Positions 58,953 through 64,000 of a stretch of DNA of 64,000 bases are shown here, in pieces. This DNA is from Arbacia lixula (lineage: Eukaryota > Echinodermata > Echinoidea > Arbacioida > Arbaciidae). The stretch spans positions 9,341,210 to 9,405,209 of the forward strand of contig OZ022576.1 in assembly GCA_963669155.1 (NCBI GenBank), written 5' to 3'. Made by a program: the position numbers and the translations under genes. How positions within the stretch are numbered: position 1 is the stretch's first letter; each line of letters begins with the position of its first letter. Below the pieces are notes generated by a model, which worked only from the letters and a program-made list of their open reading frames with translations, did no database searches and was not told the origin of the DNA.

Positions 58953-61675
58953 GATGGCACAACAGAATCAGTCGAAAAGATGACGGCGACGAAGATGTCG
59001 ATGACAATGTCAATGAAGGTATCGCGTCGTGGCTCGTATTCGTAAATGTTACCCAGAATAATGGCCAACTAAATTGTGCGCTAAAACACTCCGTTTCTTT
59101 GGCACAAAACCGTTGGTCTGAGAAGTTTGGTCGGCTTGTGAAGCATTTAACCCAATCGTATATATATATATAGGCATTAACAGGCATAAATTGAGCAAAA
59201 AACAATAACAGGTCACCAGGATCCCAAAAACAAAATATCGATCCAAAACAATACATAATTGGGCAGCAGGCAGGCAGATTTGTCATACTTACTTCATGAT
59301 GGAGTGATAGAGCGGTTGTTTGAAATCTATCATGACTGTGCCAAAACGAGAGCAGTGGCCTGTGGGGGGGGGGGGGGGGGATTGCCAAAGCTCACAATAG
59401 TTGATATGGTATTTACCTTCTCTGTATTCTTAATAAACCGGATTCCCAGTAGAATAAAATCGTTTCGGGTAACAGATGTCTGTCAAAGATAAATTAATTT
59501 CAGTACAACCCAATGCTTTGCGGTGCCCTTTCATGTCTATCACCTTTGTGAAAACAGAACGTTCCGCTACCAAAATTGCACATAGAACTAACAGGTACTA
59601 TTTCGGACTTGATTGTACGTGCTGTCATTAGGATATCCACCAATGAGAAGTTGTGGGTATCAATTCCATTAACTTAGCGTTGCGCAGATGACCAGTTTGA
59701 TGACATGATGTCATTTATTGATTTACATACACACTATTGTTATCGAGCTTATACGTTAAACTCATATCTCTATACATAGGACCGACCCGGTTTCAACGCG
59801 TGCGTATGTGCGTGCGTGTGACGATAAACCAATAGACCATTTCCGTTATATATTCAGATTTTATGCACGTCATTCAATAACAATATGTTACTAAAAGTAA
59901 CCCCAAAGCTTGATCAAGGTTTTTCCGAGTAGCAACAACTTATGGATTAAGTGTGCGCCCCAGTAATTGAAACTGAATAAAGAAATACATGTACAGGTGA
60001 ATGCGATAACGCGTTACGACGCAGTTAGGGCAAAAGTTGTGAATACATTACCAAAATGGTATATTTGAACGCCGTAAATTGAACTTGCACGGGCATTTTA
60101 AAAACTGAATTTTCTCCAAAGACTCCTGAACATCGCATGTACGTCTGTACGTGTGGCAACAATTTCAAAATTTCCCCCAAAATGTTTCATCAAACGTTTA
60201 TGTGTCAGATGAACACTTGCTTTATGGGAATTGTGCGAATTACTTGTGGAAAAAGCACATATAGCAATCAAATAGTTAATATGAGCGAATACCAGGGTTA
60301 AGATGAATAGTGTACGCCTGAACGAAGGGGGGACGGACAAAACGCCCGCCAAAGTATGAATTCTTGCCAGGTATGATAGAATGACGGTGGTACGTAGATG
60401 TGTGTATTCATCGCATATCAAAGGCTGCTTACATGATGAGAGTGCCTAACTTGATATTTGCTACTTAAAAGACGAATATAATGAACGTCTGGTACAATAC
60501 TCACGAAAGGGAACATTATAAGTGTCTACAGCAAAATCAAAATCTACATTTTCTATTTGGTTGCAGAGATTATGTTTGTATTTTCTGGATTGATAAAGCA
60601 AACCATAGCCGCCTTTTCACGCAAACTCAGAGATGATTTCAAATACATTGCATACATCGAAACCGCATCACTCTGGGCAGGTAAATGTCATAACTCTTAA
60701 TTAGGCAGTCAAAATGAAAGTTTTCATCAATTTGAATTCATTTTGAAAACGACTTTTTAGGAGAAAGCAGGACGAATTACACATTTTATCTGGATTGCTC
60801 AAAGAAGCTGAGCCTGGGTAACAAACTGCAGCTAGTTGCACATGTTGTAGCGACCACCTGCATATAAAGACCACGTGTTTAAAATAAGACCAGAATATTT
60901 TGTTTCCCTTTAATGCTAAAGGTAAAATCTTTGTCTTTGCGACACAAGGTGTACAAATCGTTTTCTTCTACACAAATGAATACGCTACCTTCATAATGCA
61001 TTAATATATAAACTTTTGCTTACGCGTGAACTATTTGCACATACAAATGTACAACTAATTACTAGTTACTATTCTGTCTGCATAATGTATGCATCACTAG
61101 CCAGGCACTTTATGAGTACGCGGGCGTTTGAACATGATGAACATCATCTTTACACATCCACACAAATTGTGCTTTCGCGCGAGTTTTTATAAATATAAAT
61201 TGTCTATCCATGTAGACCGATAAGCAAAACGAATGTGCCCACCGACATGCCCCTGTACTCTCCAATTGATTGCTTAGCTTTCTGAAAAAGGGTGATTGCC
61301 CTAACGACAATGGGATGAATGGTTTAACCCATATGTGATTGGTGAAAGTCGTGCTCCATTGGGGTTTTGTACGTATTACCGTATTTTGCGAAAATGCATC
61401 AACGCTAGATAAATGAGGGAACCCCACCACGTCCTATGGATGGGAGAGGATGCAAAGGTGTCTCAATAATCGTTCATTCACCAATCCGCCTACTTGCGAC
61501 GTAACTCTACTACTGCACAAGATAAATTTTACAATGGAGTAGTGCTTTTTCTTTTGAACAATAATGGCTTTCCAATTCCGCACTATTTTTAATTTCATTT
61601 GTGGATGCCTTCCAAAAGGCATCCATCTCCGCCTCTGCTTTCCCGCCTCTCGCCTTTCATCACCCCCTTCTTCCT

Positions 61676-61732
<57 letters not shown>

Positions 61733-62724
61733 AGGGAGAGGGGGGGGGGGGGCTTTTCTACCCACTCTTGCCCAAAGTTGACAAATAGGTAGGGCAACAA
61801 AGAACTACACCCCCACCATCGTTCTGACCCAAAGGTGCATTAGCACTTATTCTCCCATTTCTTCAATGCACCTTTCGTCTTTTGTACCAGCACAGTTCGA
61901 CTTAAAGGGTTTTGTACTTTTAAGGCACCGTATCCGTGTCGTCCTATGGTAGAGGGCAATGCATTCTGGTTCAAAGGGTCTAGGGTACGGACCTCGGAAC
62001 CTCGCAGTGTGGTCCACAACCTTCCAAAGCATACTCCACCATTCCTAAAAGCCTGCCTGAAAGAGAGCGCTTACACGGCCTGAGATGAAATATGAGTAGA
62101 CCAATTAAGTAATAGCAATAACCCGACCAAAAAGTGCGTTTGTACTTTCGTAGTGGAACACTTTAAACCGGCATTAATCACAGTGTTGTTAATGTTCACA
62201 ACAATGATTTTTTCGTATCTGTTCAATTGTCAGTATGGACAAAGAACTCCCATTGACTACTGTAGGTAATACCTCACACCACACGATCGTTATTTTGTCG
62301 TCACTTGCAGCAAAATTCTAAGAGCTATCACGTATCAGCCTCACATGACTACTTTCTGACTAGATAATGACCTATAAGCAATATTACTCTTTTTGTCTAT
62401 TCTTGTTTGATCTTTTATGTAGTGGTCAATGTTCTTTCCATTGAATTGTTCAGCGCGCAAACTAATAATGACATCACAGTGCTCAATTTAACCGCAAGCG
62501 CATTTGAAACCTACGCGCGCGTTAGTTTCATTGTTTCACCGTTATTACGTCAGAAGGTGGGTGGCTGCATAGAAACACTTTGCTTTGCTCTCGAACTCAT
62601 TAATAACACTACGCAAAGAAGAAAGATCATTCAACACTCTTCCATATTCTAACCTAAAAATAAGCAAAAAATAAACTTTAAAATGAAATAGATTTTTTGT
62701 AGATATCTGACAATAGAAAACCCA
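58953..62724. other. divergent intergenic region
   Basis: Lies between the minus-strand peptide gene and the plus-strand gene at 62725, so it probably holds both promoters. A TA-rich stretch at about 59159-59171 could serve as a TATA element for the minus gene, 210 bp before its ATG. A poly(G) run lies near 59364, (GA)n at about 61676-61726 and another poly(G) run near 61743. No exon was recognised. Confidence 0.45.
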
Positions 62725-63866
62725 ATGGCGACCAAGAAGGATCAAAAGAAGGTGAGTACATTGTAATATTAGGCCTATGTTCTCATATCGAGACCGAACC
62801 GTTAAGTTGATACATTAACTTTGGATACCTCCATTGTGACCTTCAGTGGAGAAACAGTGAATACGAAGATATACAGATTCTCATCATCATAGAATGATAT
62901 TGATTTATGCATATATCTTTCGAAAGTATAATTGTTGAATAAAAAATGCAACACAACATTTCAGAAATTACCAGTTGGAAATTGGCTATTTGTGTCTCTT
63001 GATTACTTTCTTTTGGTGTTATGTTATTTGAGTTGTATATTGTCGTGAATTGTGTGCATTAATATTCAAAATATTTAAGCAGGATAACCCATACATTTTC
63101 ATTGTCCATTTTGATTTGAATTAAACACTTTCACTAAGCTCATCAACACACTAATCAAGAAGAGTATTTTTGTCCAATCATGGGCCTGCACTATTGCTTC
63201 TGAATAGCGTGGACAATACCAACAATTCCTTTGCCACTTGAGCTGTTGAATTCTTTCGTGGTACATTGTGGTGTTTTTATTTTAATAATCATCCCTCGAT
63301 CCCAACAGAAGATATGTAGTCAGTAATCCTGAGTAGACGTTACAATATTTGTTTTCTCACCGATAATATTCCTACAATGATCATTGTCATTATGAGGCAT
63401 ATTATTGAGTGTGAATAAGAGGGTCATCTTAATTTGACATTATAACCTCCAACCTATGAATCTCTTCATTTAGAATCAGACAGTTTTAAGTCATAAACGC
63501 ATCTATGGCAAATTGTTTAGAAGTAGGCCTACGGATTCACATTAATTCATGATGTGAACGCTTTTCGCTGAATTTATGGACGGCGGAGGAAGATTCGGAA
63601 ATATGAATGCCGAACCCTACTCCGCCCCTCCCCCATCCTAAAGCCGGTTTCGGATTCAAATCCAATTAGCTAAATTCATTACCGGTTTATCTTAACCCGT
63701 GCAATGTCAGAAGTTGTGTGCCAAGGACTCCAACGCGAGCGACTTCCAGTACGATGAACAGCAACATGAGCGCGTCTTCATGCTGAGCCAGGCCGACGAG
63801 GTCCGGGAGAAAGTCCTGAAGAGACACCTCAAGCACCGGCTGCCTCGGAAGCAAGGCATGTATGAG
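62725..63866 (+). CDS. start of an unrecognised gene (partial)
   Basis: Exon 1 (62725-62751) encodes MATKKDQKK and ends at donor GTGAGT in phase 0. Exon 2 (63711-63866, 52 codons, phase 0 both sides) encodes KLCAKDSNASDFQYDEQQHE, then ADEVREKVLKRHLKHRLPRK and ends GMYE at donor GTATGG. An in-frame stop upstream supports the ATG, and GTAG near 62700 may be an acceptor for a 5' exon. The protein start is Lys-rich, hydrophilic and probably helical, with no signal peptide. I do not recognise the family. The gene continues past the window. Confidence 0.6.
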
Positions 63867-64000
63867 GTATGGTTGGGGAGACCATAATATTACCGGTATG
63901 CATCATGTATGGAGGTGTCACGATGTGTCATGCAGAGCTGGTTCACGGGAAGAGAGTGAAATGCCACGGAAAAGCAGAAAGAGGGTTATGTACAGAAATA
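63867..64000. other. start of an intron of the partial gene
   Basis: Sequence after donor GTATGG. Nothing else is seen before the window ends. Confidence 0.5.

Overview
The window is nuclear DNA from an intron-rich animal, most likely an echinoderm and probably a sea urchin. This rests on gene structure (many short exons with GT/AG introns), one long NAB-type corepressor gene, frequent purine/pyrimidine microsatellites and long poly(G)/poly(C) runs, tRNA-derived SINEs, TTAA-flanked MITEs, and an excess of the palindrome TAGGCCTA. The species call is an inference and was not tested by alignment.

Layout. 1-10.7 kb is non-coding and repeat-rich: a G-rich minisatellite at 2.66-3.73 kb, a SINE at 4.7 kb and CT/GT tracts. 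10.79-36.56 kb (+) is a membrane-bound M1 zinc aminopeptidase (aminopeptidase N/glutamyl aminopeptidase class). I rebuilt 18 coding exons, all in phase, giving about 1002 residues with GAMEN, HELAH and the distal zinc-binding Glu intact. Its last two exons occur twice (29.07-31.52 kb and 35.82-36.56 kb), with matching length and phase, so two alternative C-termini are possible. 40.8-48.5 kb (+) is a NAB1/NAB2-family EGR corepressor: a CpG-rich promoter with a probable non-coding first exon, then seven coding exons giving 716 residues with NCD1, NCD2, a coiled coil and a long polyglutamine tract.

53.5-58.95 kb (-) holds what I regard as the most interesting item: a phase-consistent five-exon gene for a 123-residue precursor with a signal-peptide-like N-terminus, a four-cysteine motif, a Gly-Gly-Lys-Lys-Arg amidation/cleavage site and a second Lys-Lys-Arg. 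This is the layout of a neuropeptide or peptide-hormone precursor, and I cannot assign it to a named family. At 62.7-63.87 kb (+) the first two coding exons of an unrecognised gene begin, and the gene continues past the window. It is divergent to the peptide gene.

Mobile DNA fills much of the introns and spacers. It includes a 5'-truncated LINE with a zf-RVT C-terminus, a 1.9-kb non-autonomous DNA element, a piggyBac-like MITE with TTAA ends, a TTAAAGG-type MITE plus a fragment of the same family, foldback elements, three tRNA-related SINE heads and one possible solo LTR. The protein genes show no obvious functional linkage to each other, and there is no operon-like arrangement.
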